Assembly (NCBI RefSeq): GCF_900115665.1
Contig: NZ_FOXH01000012.1
Span: 1 to 64,000, forward strand
Length of the DNA: 64,000 nucleotides
Reading direction: 5' to 3'
Origin: Pseudarcicella hirudinis
Lineage (GTDB): Bacteria > Bacteroidota > Bacteroidia > Cytophagales > Spirosomataceae
The translations under genes were made by a program, and so were the position numbers. Positions 28,059 through 36,891 of the stretch are shown piece by piece; within the stretch, counting starts at the first letter, position 1, and each line of letters begins with the position of its first letter. The notes beneath the pieces were generated by a model. That model was not told the DNA's origin and did not search any database. It saw nothing but the letters and a program-made list of their open reading frames with translations.

Positions 28059-28345
28059 TATATTCTACCAAGAACCTGATTTAGCCTGCGCTGAACCAGA
28101 TTCATATTTTCTCTTCTTTTCACTTCTTTTTTACTATTCCTATACCATAAAAAAGCAACTCCTGCTACAATAAGGTATGGTGCAGAAAGTAAATAAAGAA
28201 TCCCTGTATTCAATCCGGTCGCTGCCAGGTTTCTACCATTAGACATGGTACTTTCAACGGTGGCTCTGCACATTGCACATTGTGCAAATGAGGCAGTATT
28301 ACTTATTAAAAGCAATAAGATTAAAACCATTAATATCTTTTTCAT
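28058..28345 (-). CDS. Small membrane protein with signal peptide and CxxC motif
   Basis: A 95-residue protein: signal peptide (about 1-21, ending SFA), then QCAMCRATVE right after the cleavage site, then one membrane segment (about 48-68, GILYLLSAPYLIVAGVAFLW) and a basic tail. The CAMC pair would face the periplasm, where two cysteines could bind copper or heme or take part in thiol exchange. Similar short proteins recur beside cytochrome oxidase genes in Bacteroidota as far as I know, without a settled role. It is the last gene of the act-cox operon, so a part in oxidase assembly is a reasonable guess. Confidence 0.7.
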   Translation of the reverse strand: MKKILMVLILLLLISNTASFAQCAMCRATVESTMSNGRNLAATGLNTGILYLLSAPYLIVAGVAFLWYRNSKKEVKRRENMNLVQRRLNQVLGRI

Positions 28346-28415
28346 AAACCTTATATCAATTCACACAATCCTGTGATCCTGAATTTTAAATTATCAATGA
28401 ATAAAAAATCTTAAT

Positions 28416-28955
28416 CTAGTTGTAATAAGGACTAATCATTAAATAAACAATTACTCCTGTAACAGAAACATACAACCAGATCGGGAAAGCCCATTTTACT
28501 ACTTTTTTATGCTCGGCAATCTGATTACTTAAAGCATAATAAACAGCCTTCAGCACAAACCACACTACACCTACTGATAAAACTATATGAGAAATCAATA
28601 GAAAATAATATATCGGTTTTAAAATACCTTCTCCTCCAAATGAGGTTGAAGGATTCGAAACATGATATAAAATGTATAAAATCAAAAATAATGCTCCCTG
28701 AAAAAAAGAGATAAGCATTAGTGTTCTGTGTGCAGCTATATTTCCTTTTCTGATAAAATAAAATCCCAAAATAAGGGTAATCGAAGTGGTCGAATTAAGT
28801 AATCCAATAATATGAGGAAGCACTTTCGTCCAGGCACCTAAATCGATTTTTTGTCTTATTCCAATCAGTAATGCAACCGCTAACGGAATAGCCAGCGAAA
28901 GCGCATTAACCAGTTTATCATTTTTAGGATTCTTATCTAAAATCAATGAAGCCAT
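28416..28955 (-). CDS. DUF420 family membrane protein
   Basis: A 179-residue integral membrane protein with about five hydrophobic segments. Conserved features of DUF420 are visible, among them the histidines in LPHIIGLLN, GNIAAHRTLM, YILYHVS and LLISHIVLSV. The family is linked to cytochrome oxidase assembly (CtaM-like), and the gene lies directly after the SCO gene (25 bases). A role in maturing the heme-copper oxidase, perhaps binding heme or copper through the membrane histidines, is supported by context only. Confidence 0.82.
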   Translation of the reverse strand: MASLILDKNPKNDKLVNALSLAIPLAVALLIGIRQKIDLGAWTKVLPHIIGLLNSTTSITLILGFYFIRKGNIAAHRTLMLISFFQGALFLILYILYHVSNPSTSFGGEGILKPIYYFLLISHIVLSVGVVWFVLKAVYYALSNQIAEHKKVVKWAFPIWLYVSVTGVIVYLMISPYYN

Positions 28956-28980
28956 ATTTATTACTTGCTATTTAAAAACA

Positions 28981-29706
28981 TCACTTTTCGGTTTCGTAAA
29001 TTTTTTGCAAAACCTTAATTTCCATCATCAGGCGATCAACCTCTTTTTTGTTGGTTCCGTCATAAAAGCCACGGATAAAACCTTCCTTATCTACCAAAAT
29101 CATCTTTTCTGAGTGAATGAATGTTTCATCAGGCGTTTTTACAGCCTTATCATATTCAGATGCATCGGCCACCGGTACATAGAAGCCCTTTACGGCCAAA
29201 GGATAAATTTGTTTTCTGTCACCAGTTAAAAAGAACCATTTTCCTTCCTTCGCATCATACTCCTTCGCATATTTTTTCATTTCTTCCGGCGTATCGTGTG
29301 AAGGATCAACGGATAATGAAATAAATGTTACTTCAGGACTATTCAGAAAAACATCCTGCAGACGAGTCAGCTGAGAAGACATTTTAGGACAAATAGAACC
29401 GCATCTCGTAAAAAAGAAATTGGCTACATAAATCTTTCCCTTCAGCCCTTCACTTGAAAATGTTTTGCCATCCTGGTCTGTCAAAGAAAATGAAGGAATC
29501 GTATGAAAAACCGTATCCATTTTTGGTTCATTCCATTTTGGATTCGGATTCTCTTTCATCATCACATTTCCTGAGGTAGAATCAATCAGCGGAACGAATT
29601 TGGGAAGCGTATAATGGTTTTCACCAAATGTCTTCAAGTATAAAAAAACCAAGGCTGGAACTACTAATACAATGATTAATAATCCAGCCTTCATATATTT
29701 TTGCAT
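28981..29706 (-). CDS. SCO1/SenC family copper chaperone
   Basis: Delivers copper to, or keeps reduced, the CuA site of oxidase subunit II. The 241-residue protein has an N-terminal membrane anchor (about 7-24) and a thioredoxin-like periplasmic domain. The copper-binding cysteines are in FFFTRCGSICPKM (CxxxC, near residue 105) and the partner histidine is in ETFIHSEKMILVD near residue 197. Its place in the oxidase operon, next to DUF420, fits CuA assembly. Confidence 0.93.
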   Translation of the reverse strand: MQKYMKAGLLIIVLVVPALVFLYLKTFGENHYTLPKFVPLIDSTSGNVMMKENPNPKWNEPKMDTVFHTIPSFSLTDQDGKTFSSEGLKGKIYVANFFFTRCGSICPKMSSQLTRLQDVFLNSPEVTFISLSVDPSHDTPEEMKKYAKEYDAKEGKWFFLTGDRKQIYPLAVKGFYVPVADASEYDKAVKTPDETFIHSEKMILVDKEGFIRGFYDGTNKKEVDRLMMEIKVLQKIYETEK

Positions 29707-29778
29707 AATTTCTATTAATTGTTACTATTTAAGCAAAATACTTAAACGGTCAACATGATTTTGCAAAAGCAGATCACA

Positions 29779-30096
29779 TTAATACAAGTGACCACCTTCA
29801 TACATTAATGCAACCAATAACCAGCAAACAAATACTGTTGGAACTAAAATCATCCAGATCAAAGTCTTTACTTCATGCTTAAGGTGCATAAATTCACCTA
29901 CAATATAAAAGGCTTTAACAATAGTCATTCCTGCAAAAATTGCAACCCGAATATGATTTGCCGGTAAAGTAAAGGCGATAATAAATTCAATTACTGTAAG
30001 TCCCAATAATATCCAGAAAGTTCTCCAGATAGCTTGCGTTTGTGGCGCAGGTATTACTTTTGCCTCTGTCTCATGTGAAGAATGTGCGTGAGCCAT
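29779..30096 (-). CDS. Cytochrome c oxidase subunit IV (bacterial type)
   Basis: A 105-residue membrane protein with three hydrophobic helices, beginning with a His-rich tail (MAHAHSSHETEAKV). GEFMHLKHEVKTLIWM and the three-helix pattern match the small prokaryotic COX4/CyoD-like subunit. It lies directly after two subunit III genes. Its role is structural within the oxidase. Confidence 0.85.
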   Translation of the reverse strand: MAHAHSSHETEAKVIPAPQTQAIWRTFWILLGLTVIEFIIAFTLPANHIRVAIFAGMTIVKAFYIVGEFMHLKHEVKTLIWMILVPTVFVCWLLVALMYEGGHLY

Positions 30097-30138
30097 AATT
30101 CTTTTATCAGTTATTAGTTAACGATATATTTTATGAAT

Positions 30139-30170
30139 ATTCCTCAATTCAGTTTCCCGGATTGAGGAAT
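30139..30170 (-). promoter_or_regulatory. Intercistronic hairpin, subunit III to subunit IV
   Basis: Perfect 10-bp stem ATTCCTCAAT (30139-30148) with ATTGAGGAAT (30161-30170) and a 12-base loop. No T-run follows, so it is more likely an RNA stability or processing element than a terminator. Confidence 0.5.
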
Positions 30171-30177
30171 CATGTTT

Positions 30178-30939
30178 TTAAACCAGGTAGAAGAAGGTAA
30201 ATACGAATACCCATACAAGGTCTACAAAGTGCCAGTAAAGACCAACTTTCTCAACCATTTCATAATGACCTCTTTTTTCATATAAGCCTGTAGCAGTATT
30301 AAAGAAAATAAGGATATTCAGAATTACACCGGAGAATACGTGAGTACCGTGGAATCCGGTAATAAAGAAGAATAAGTCAGCAAATGCCGGAGGGCCGTAA
30401 GGGTTACGAACAAGATTTGCACCTTCAATTGGCAGATTGGTAGCAAGATCCTTCGCTGCAAGAGCAAGTTCCTGTGGTCCGTGAATAAAGTGAGTCCATT
30501 CCCAAGCCTGAGATCCTAAGAAGGTGAAACCTCCTAAAATAGTCCAAAGCATCCATTTTTCAACATCTGCACGATCACCACGATGTCCGGCTTCTACTGC
30601 CAATACCATAGTTACAGAACTGAAAATCAGAATAAAAGTCATGATACCAACAAATACCAGAGGAAGTTCCATTCCATGTAAGAATGGGACAGCTTCAAAT
30701 ACTTTTTCCGGAATTGGCCAGTGCGTGGTAGCGAAATAAAATTTATCATGAGCTCCTTGCCAGGCTGGCTGGCTAAAACGAATCATGCCGTATGTTACCA
30801 GCAAAGCAGAAAAGGTAAAGGTATCTGAGAGCAGGAAAAACCACATCATTAATTTTCCGTAGCTCGCTTTCAAGGGTTCTGAACCACCCGACCATGTCAA
30901 CTTCTCAGGAACGGCAGGTGCAGCGTGTAATGCAGACAT
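30178..30939 (-). CDS. ctaE: Cytochrome c oxidase subunit III, first copy
   Basis: A 253-residue integral membrane subunit that stabilises the oxidase and the proton-uptake path. Typical helices and motifs are seen: KLMMWFFLLSDTFTFSALLV near the start, GSQAWEWTHF near residue 137, ITGFHGTHVFSGV near residue 190 and the final YWHFVDLVWVFVFTFFYLV. A second, shorter subunit III gene lies 44 bases upstream; the pairing is common in this phylum. Confidence 0.92.
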   Translation of the reverse strand: MSALHAAPAVPEKLTWSGGSEPLKASYGKLMMWFFLLSDTFTFSALLVTYGMIRFSQPAWQGAHDKFYFATTHWPIPEKVFEAVPFLHGMELPLVFVGIMTFILIFSSVTMVLAVEAGHRGDRADVEKWMLWTILGGFTFLGSQAWEWTHFIHGPQELALAAKDLATNLPIEGANLVRNPYGPPAFADLFFFITGFHGTHVFSGVILNILIFFNTATGLYEKRGHYEMVEKVGLYWHFVDLVWVFVFTFFYLV

Positions 30940-30983
30940 CTTTTAAACTATTTTAGAAATTAAAAATTAACAGACTATTTCTT

Positions 30984-31574
30984 TTAATTATTATATATTA
31001 AAAAGAAAAACAAATACAACCAAAGAATATCCAAAAAGTGCCAGTAAGTAGCACAGATCTGAATTTGATTTAAAGCTTTTGCATGTATTTTCAAACGAAA
31101 TGCAGAGACAAAAGCAAAACAAAGTACAACTAATCCGGAAATGAGGTGTAAGCCGTGTAAGCCGGAAAACACATATACAAACGAACCAGATGGATTTCCT
31201 ACAAAATAAACATTAACCGCTACTAACTCTTTCCATCCGAAAAGTTGCATTACTAAAAATACTAACCCAAGCACAAAAGTAATAGAAATAGCGATGCGAA
31301 GAGTATTGATATTGTCTTTTTTTGCAGCTAAATATGCAATATGCATAGAAATACTGCTTATTAATAAAACGGCAGAACTATACCAAAATAAAACCGGCAA
31401 TTTAAATTCTAACCAGTTACCCTCAGCCTTTCTTACCAGATAAGCACTGGTAAATGCTGCGAACATCATCATAATCGATACAATGAATAACCACAGCAAA
31501 AATTTCTTTGGATTCATTGAGAGCGTTTCTTTCGGCTCGTCAATATAGTTAATATTTTCTAAATCAGTTGTCAT
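30984..31574 (-). CDS. Cytochrome c oxidase subunit III, second copy
   Basis: A 196-residue five-helix membrane protein with the same end signature as the neighbouring copy (TYWHFLDILWLYLFFFLIY) and VYVFSGLHGLHLISGLVVL near residue 133. The early segment MNPKKFLLWLFIVSIMMMFA also fits the family. It is shorter than the other copy because the insert between the middle helices is missing. Both subunits may sit in one oxidase complex. Confidence 0.88.
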   Translation of the reverse strand: MTTDLENINYIDEPKETLSMNPKKFLLWLFIVSIMMMFAAFTSAYLVRKAEGNWLEFKLPVLFWYSSAVLLISSISMHIAYLAAKKDNINTLRIAISITFVLGLVFLVMQLFGWKELVAVNVYFVGNPSGSFVYVFSGLHGLHLISGLVVLCFAFVSAFRLKIHAKALNQIQICATYWHFLDILWLYLFFFLIYNN

Positions 31575-31640
31575 TGTAATTTCAGTCGTTTTTAACCAGA
31601 ATCAGAATTTAAATAAAATCCGTCCTGTTATTCACAACTA

Positions 31641-32528
31641 TTAAATCTTATCCACTAAAAATGCAATCTGTACTATTGGTAAATAAATGAATGAACCAAA
31701 CATCATCATCAGGGCAGCTTTATCCGTCGGTTTCATCATTAAATAAAATGTCTGTGACAAAAATAATACCCCACATAACACAGCGACCATTGCAGAATTT
31801 ACGCCTGTCATGTGCAATAAATAAGGAACAAATCCGCATGGAACCAAAAAGATGGTATAAATCATAATAGTAATAGCGGTCCTTAAATCTTTATGTCCGT
31901 TATTAGGCAACATTTTAAACCCGGCTCTTTGATAATCTTCATCTGCTACCCAAGCAATGGCCCAAAAATGCGGAAATTGCCAGAAAAACTGAATAGCAAA
32001 TAATATACCCGGCTCCAGTCCAAAATGATTTGTTGCCGCAACCCAGCCAATCATCGGAGGAAATGCTCCGGGAATTGCACCGGCAAATACAGAAATCGGT
32101 CCGACTCTTTTCAAAGGGGTATAAACAAATCCGTATAAAACGAAAGAGATTACACCTAATAAACCTGCCCGGACATTAAATTCTATAAAAAGGATATAGC
32201 TTCCCAAAGCAAGAAGTAAGATGCAATAAATTATTGCTTCACTAACGCTCAGTCTTCCTGTCGGAAGTGGACGTAGCTGAGTCCTTTTCATTAATTTATC
32301 AAACTCAATTTCTTTAAGCTGGTTAACAATACTTGCGGCACCTGTTATAAAAAATCCACCAAGACTGATATAAATCAATCTGTTCCATTCCACCACATCC
32401 ACTGCCAAAGAATATCCGAAAGCACCTGAAAAAGCTACTAAAAAGGATAATCTGAATTTAAGCAGTTCGTAATAAGCTTTTACCTTCCCGGCAAAACTAA
32501 TATCAAAATTATTCTGTGTACTGATCAT
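31641..32528 (-). CDS. ctaB: Protoheme IX farnesyltransferase (heme O synthase)
   Basis: Adds a farnesyl group to protoheme to give heme O, the precursor of heme A. The 295-residue UbiA-family membrane enzyme has about eight or nine helices and the prenyl-diphosphate-binding NQLKEIEFDKLMKRTQLRPL near residue 70, plus the second loop WAIAWVADEDYQRAGFKML near residue 192. ctaA, whose product acts next, is 13 bases upstream. Confidence 0.95.
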   Translation of the reverse strand: MISTQNNFDISFAGKVKAYYELLKFRLSFLVAFSGAFGYSLAVDVVEWNRLIYISLGGFFITGAASIVNQLKEIEFDKLMKRTQLRPLPTGRLSVSEAIIYCILLLALGSYILFIEFNVRAGLLGVISFVLYGFVYTPLKRVGPISVFAGAIPGAFPPMIGWVAATNHFGLEPGILFAIQFFWQFPHFWAIAWVADEDYQRAGFKMLPNNGHKDLRTAITIMIYTIFLVPCGFVPYLLHMTGVNSAMVAVLCGVLFLSQTFYLMMKPTDKAALMMMFGSFIYLPIVQIAFLVDKI

Positions 32529-32541
32529 TACTTCGTGGAGC

Positions 32542-33507
32542 TTAATTCAACTCTGCTCCTTTTTTAAACACTATTTCTGAATTAAGTAATAATAAAATTA
32601 CAAACTGAATACCTAATGCCAGTAAAGCTAAAGTTAAATGTACAGGCTGCACTAAAGGAGGAACACCCAAATAAGCCATAATCATCCCCGTTGCAATCTC
32701 AATAATTACCATGAGCAACAGGGCAAAAGCAAATCTGAATAAAATACCTTTGGTCTGAATACTTTTGTTTAGCTTCCAGATTACATAAAAGTGTAATCCC
32801 AAGAGTACTAATGAAAACGATCTGTGAATATAAAAGGATAAGCCCATTTGCTCTATCCATACATATCGGTTTTCATAACCAAATATTGAAACTACTTTAT
32901 CTATTGCCTCTCTGACCTGTGTCCCAAGTAAGACCTGGGCGGTAGAAAGGATTAAGGTCACAATCAAAATTCTATTTAATCCGGGTCTGTCAATCACTGA
33001 CTCTACTTTCGTAACACTTGACCAGGACCTCGCAATGGCATACAATAACACAAAAATCACTAACACTGCCAGCAACATGTGAGCCGTAACAACACCAGGC
33101 TTCAAAAATGAATCTACAACAAACTTCCCGAGAGCACCATTGGCTCCAATTAAAACTACTGCTAAAAACGAGAGGTAAACTATGGTTTTATCTTTTTTAA
33201 GATATGGAATAGAGGCGATGAATGTTGCAAAAACGATTATTCCGGTGAAAGCCCCCAATAAGCGATTGACATATTCAATCCATGTTTTTACCGGGTTAAA
33301 CTCAACTTCACCATGTAACTTTTTAGCATAAATCTGCTGATAATTTAAAGGAAGCTCAGAAACCTGAGTAGGAGGAACCCATCTTCCAAAACACTTTGGC
33401 CAGTCAGGGCATCCCATTCCTGAACCAGTACTACGTACAATACCACCTGCCAGAACCAACAAGTAAACTGTAACTATTGTTAAGATACCAAGTTTGCGAA
33501 AAAGCAT
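32542..33507 (-). CDS. ctaA: Heme A synthase (COX15/CtaA)
   Basis: Oxidises the C8 methyl of heme O to the formyl group of heme A. The 321-residue membrane protein begins with the conserved GGIVRSTGSGMGCPDWPKCF (residues about 22-41) and has heme-ligand histidines in AKKLHGEVEFN, VTAHMLLAVL, YIHRSFSLVLLGLH and QPVHLTLALL. With ctaB and the oxidase genes it forms a complete aa3-type biogenesis set. Confidence 0.95.
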   Translation of the reverse strand: MLFRKLGILTIVTVYLLVLAGGIVRSTGSGMGCPDWPKCFGRWVPPTQVSELPLNYQQIYAKKLHGEVEFNPVKTWIEYVNRLLGAFTGIIVFATFIASIPYLKKDKTIVYLSFLAVVLIGANGALGKFVVDSFLKPGVVTAHMLLAVLVIFVLLYAIARSWSSVTKVESVIDRPGLNRILIVTLILSTAQVLLGTQVREAIDKVVSIFGYENRYVWIEQMGLSFYIHRSFSLVLLGLHFYVIWKLNKSIQTKGILFRFAFALLLMVIIEIATGMIMAYLGVPPLVQPVHLTLALLALGIQFVILLLLNSEIVFKKGAELN

Positions 33508-33586
33508 ATCTTAATATATAAAACCTTAATCAGATAGATAATCCGAATGGTAGAAAATCTAACCTAACCACCTTATCAGAAGAAAA

Positions 33587-33669
33587 ATTGAGAATATGCT
33601 AGATATTGAAACTAACATATTCTCAATCTGAAACTCAATTTATATTCTTGAAATAGGTTATTCAAGAAA
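33587..33669 (-). promoter_or_regulatory. Two intercistronic hairpins between the subunit I gene and ctaA
   Basis: First stem ATTGAGAATATG (33587-33598) with CATATTCTCAAT (33616-33627), 12 perfect pairs. Second stem TTCTTGAA/TTCAAGAA at about 33646-33669. They fill the 181-base spacer, the longest within the cox part of the operon, and could separate expression of oxidase subunits from heme A enzymes. Confidence 0.55.
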
Positions 33670-33688
33670 AGTATTTGAAAAACAAATC

Positions 33689-35578
33689 TTAGTGATTGTA
33701 AACTCCGTTCTGAGTTTCCAATAATCCTTCTATTTCTTTCTCCTTAGCAATCTCCTCATTTTCCTCCGGTAAGTTAGACTCAGGAGTTGCAGAGAATGGT
33801 ACGTTCTGAGGAATGAAATCTGAAGCAGAACCTGGTTTACTGTAATCATATGGCCAGCGGTAAACTGCCGGAATCTCTCCTTCCCAGTTTCCATGTCCTA
33901 ATTCAATCGGAGCTGTCCATTCCAAAGTATTAGAGTTCCAAGGGTTCTGAGTAGCTCTTTTACCTTTAAAAATCGAATAGAAGAAGTTCAAAGCAAAAAG
34001 CAATTGAGACGAGAACGTAAGAATTGCAGCAATCGAAATGAACATGTTCAAATCGGTAAATGAGTTCTGAGCATCATTTGCCAATGCTGTAAATGAATAA
34101 TATCTTCTTGGGAAACCTGCAATTCCGATATAGTGCATCGGGAAAAATACGCAATAAACGCCAACGAATGTACACCAGAAATGAATATACCCCATTGTTC
34201 TGTTCATTGTTTTACCGAACATTTTAGGGAACCAGTGATAAACCCCTGCCATTAATCCAAAGAATGAAGCAGCACCCATTACAAGGTGGAAGTGAGCTAC
34301 TACAAAATATGTATCGTGTAAGTTGATATCAAGAGCAGAGTTACCTAGAATAATACCAGTCAAACCACCTGAAATAAACAAAGAAACCAAACCAATTGAG
34401 AACAACATTGCAGGCGTGAAAATAATATTACCTTTCCACAAAGTTGTAATATAGTTAAATGCTTTTACCGCTGATGGCACTGCAATAATCAGGGTAAGGA
34501 ACATAAATACAGACCCAAGGAACGGGTTCATACCTGTAATAAACATATGGTGAGCCCAAACGATGAATGCAAGTAACGTAATACCCATCATTGAACCAAT
34601 CATCGCACGGTAACCGAAAATAGGTTTTCTTGCGTTTGTAGCAATAATCTCAGAAGTAATACCCAATGCAGGAAGTAATACGATATAAACTTCAGGGTGA
34701 CCAAGGAACCAGAATAAGTGCTGATAAAGAATCGGGCTACCTCCCATATTCGGAAGTGCTTCACCTTGAATATAGATTTCTGACAAATAGAATGACGTTC
34801 CGAAACTACGGTCAAAAATCAACAATAATGCTGCTGACAATAGTACAGGGAATGACAACAAACCTAAAATAGCAGTAAAGAAGAATGACCAGATTGTCAA
34901 TGGAAGTTTGGTAAACGACATACCTCTTGTACGAAGGTTAATGATCGTACAGATATAGTTAATACCACCCATCAATTGAGAAACGATGAAGAAGGCCATA
35001 CTTGTTAACCATAAGGTCATCCCCAAACCAGAACCCGGCATTGCCTGTGGCAAAGCACTTAACGGAGGATAAATAACCCATCCGCCTGAAGCTGGTCCTG
35101 TTTCAATAAATAATGAAGAAAACATTATAACTGAAGCAAGGGCGAAAAACCAGAAAGAAAGCATGTTAATAAATCCGGATGCCATATCTCTCGCACCAAT
35201 CTGCAATGGTATCAGGTAGTTCGAAAACGTACCGGAAAGACCTGCTGTCAGTACAAAGAATACCATGATTGTACCATGCATGGTAACAAGAGCAAGATAA
35301 AATTCTTTATCCAGTTTACCTGATTCATCAATCCATCCACCTAATAATGGTCTTAACCATTCAAGGTTCATATCCGGAAAACCAAGTTGAAGACGGAATA
35401 AGATAGACAATCCACCACCGAAGAAAGCCCAGATAATACCAGTAATTAAATACTGCTTTGCAATGGTCTTATGATCTTCGGAGAAGACATACTTTTGTAT
35501 AAACCCTAGCTCATGATGCTCATGCTCGTCGTGTGCATGTGCGTGAGCGTCGTGTGCGTGTAATTCAGCAGTTGCCAT
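33689..35578 (-). CDS. ctaD: Cytochrome c oxidase subunit I
   Basis: Catalytic subunit holding heme a, heme a3 and CuB; reduces oxygen to water and pumps protons. The 629-residue protein has twelve or more membrane helices. Motifs seen are TMHGTIMVFFVLTAG, the active-site FLGHPEVYIVLLPALG with the cross-linked His-Tyr and the Glu of A1-type oxidases, WAHHMFITGM with two CuB histidines, and HDTYFVVAHFHLVMG with the heme ligands. The N-terminus carries about ten histidines in the first 25 residues (AELHAHDAHAHAHDEHEHHE), which might bind metal. Confidence 0.97.
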   Translation of the reverse strand: MATAELHAHDAHAHAHDEHEHHELGFIQKYVFSEDHKTIAKQYLITGIIWAFFGGGLSILFRLQLGFPDMNLEWLRPLLGGWIDESGKLDKEFYLALVTMHGTIMVFFVLTAGLSGTFSNYLIPLQIGARDMASGFINMLSFWFFALASVIMFSSLFIETGPASGGWVIYPPLSALPQAMPGSGLGMTLWLTSMAFFIVSQLMGGINYICTIINLRTRGMSFTKLPLTIWSFFFTAILGLLSFPVLLSAALLLIFDRSFGTSFYLSEIYIQGEALPNMGGSPILYQHLFWFLGHPEVYIVLLPALGITSEIIATNARKPIFGYRAMIGSMMGITLLAFIVWAHHMFITGMNPFLGSVFMFLTLIIAVPSAVKAFNYITTLWKGNIIFTPAMLFSIGLVSLFISGGLTGIILGNSALDINLHDTYFVVAHFHLVMGAASFFGLMAGVYHWFPKMFGKTMNRTMGYIHFWCTFVGVYCVFFPMHYIGIAGFPRRYYSFTALANDAQNSFTDLNMFISIAAILTFSSQLLFALNFFYSIFKGKRATQNPWNSNTLEWTAPIELGHGNWEGEIPAVYRWPYDYSKPGSASDFIPQNVPFSATPESNLPEENEEIAKEKEIEGLLETQNGVYNH

Positions 35579-35624
35579 AGTTTTTTAATCTTTTGCTATT
35601 GAACTAATTTCAAATTGAAACAAA

Positions 35625-36734
35625 TTAACGAAGTGCTGAGCTTGTACCTGCTACCGGAGCGGCTTCAGTTTCAGCAGTAGAGCTATCTGCAGGAGCAGCA
35701 GCTTCGATGTATTTACCAGCTTTAGCCTTCAAATTCTCAGGTACTTTAGCCAAGTACGTTGGGTTTTGAGTCAAAAACGGTTTTTGTTGTTTACACCAAG
35801 CAGCATAATCTTCAGGCTCATCTACAAATACAGTAATTGCCATACCAAAGTGACCTCTACCACAAATCTCTGTACAGTTTAATTTGTAATTGAAATCAGC
35901 TTTACCCAATTCATAACGCATTTCTTCCGTTGACTTATTAGCAACAAACCAGAATTTAGTAGGCATTCCCGGAACAGCATCCATTTTCACACGCTGATAT
36001 GGAAGATATACAGAGTGTAAAACATCCTGTGCGTGGATTTTCAACAATACAGGTACTCCTTTAGGAATATGCATTTCATTTGCTGTAAAATCATCAAATG
36101 AATTCTGATCTGTATAATCAATACCAATGTTATTGGTATCATCAATTAACTTATAATTGTAGTTACCCAACTTGCTGTCATCATTACCAGAATAACGAAC
36201 ATACCATCCGAACTGATGACCAGTTACTTCAATAACTACTGCATTTTCAGGAGCTTTAGAAGTAATATCTCTCCAAGTTCTCCAACCAGTAAATACTAAA
36301 ACAGCCATTACAATAGCAGGAATTACAGTCCAGATAAGTTCCAGTTTATGGTTTACAGGATAGAAAACTGCTACATTATTTTTCTTCCAACGATAGCGGA
36401 AAGCAAAAATGAACAACAAAGCATTGGTTACAAAGAATGCAAAGGTGATAATACCCATAGAGATCCAGAACATTCTGTCTGTAATCAAACCATGTTCTGA
36501 GGCTGCTACCGGAAGAAAGTCAGGTTGTGAATGTAAAAATGACCAGGCTGCCCCAATAGATCCTAATACTAAGAATAATACCATTCCAACAGCATTAAGG
36601 TTATTCGCTCCATCAACAGGAACCTCACTCTCCGAGTCTTTTTGAATGCCCTTTGACAGAGCCATACTTTTGTTGACAATCATAATTGCCAGCACCAGAA
36701 AAACTACCGACAAAAGACCAATTAGATATGTCAT
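35625..36734 (-). CDS. ctaC: Cytochrome c oxidase subunit II
   Basis: Carries the CuA centre that receives electrons from cytochrome c. The 369-residue protein has four hydrophobic segments before the cupredoxin domain, two more than usual. CuA ligands are visible in HAQDVLHSVYLP (His) and CTEICGRGHFGM (two Cys, His, Met), near residues 248 and 300. No CxxCH is present, so there is no fused cytochrome c domain, unlike caa3-type subunit II. The electron donor must be a separate heme domain, perhaps ActE or the N-terminal heme of ActA. An Ala/Thr-rich tail ends the protein. Confidence 0.96.
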   Translation of the reverse strand: MTYLIGLLSVVFLVLAIMIVNKSMALSKGIQKDSESEVPVDGANNLNAVGMVLFLVLGSIGAAWSFLHSQPDFLPVAASEHGLITDRMFWISMGIITFAFFVTNALLFIFAFRYRWKKNNVAVFYPVNHKLELIWTVIPAIVMAVLVFTGWRTWRDITSKAPENAVVIEVTGHQFGWYVRYSGNDDSKLGNYNYKLIDDTNNIGIDYTDQNSFDDFTANEMHIPKGVPVLLKIHAQDVLHSVYLPYQRVKMDAVPGMPTKFWFVANKSTEEMRYELGKADFNYKLNCTEICGRGHFGMAITVFVDEPEDYAAWCKQQKPFLTQNPTYLAKVPENLKAKAGKYIEAAAPADSSTAETEAAPVAGTSSALR

Positions 36735-36814
36735 GACCTTGAAATTTTAGATTTTTGGTTGTCTATACTTAAAACAGTTCATTAAATGATGAACCTTGAT
36801 TTTTCAGAAAAATT

Positions 36815-36840
36815 TATCGGATGTCTTAAGACATCCGATA
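36815..36840 (-). promoter_or_regulatory. Perfect 26-bp palindrome between actF and the subunit II gene
   Basis: The 26 bases 36815-36840 are exactly self-complementary around CTTAAG; one arm reads TATCGGATGTCTT. No T-run follows in the transcript sense. It is either a strong RNA hairpin splitting the act and cox parts of the message, or the binding site of a symmetric DNA-binding protein. Confidence 0.7.
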
Positions 36841-36891
36841 TTATTATCTATGCTATTATTACCTTATTGAATAATTATTCAAATTTAGTAA

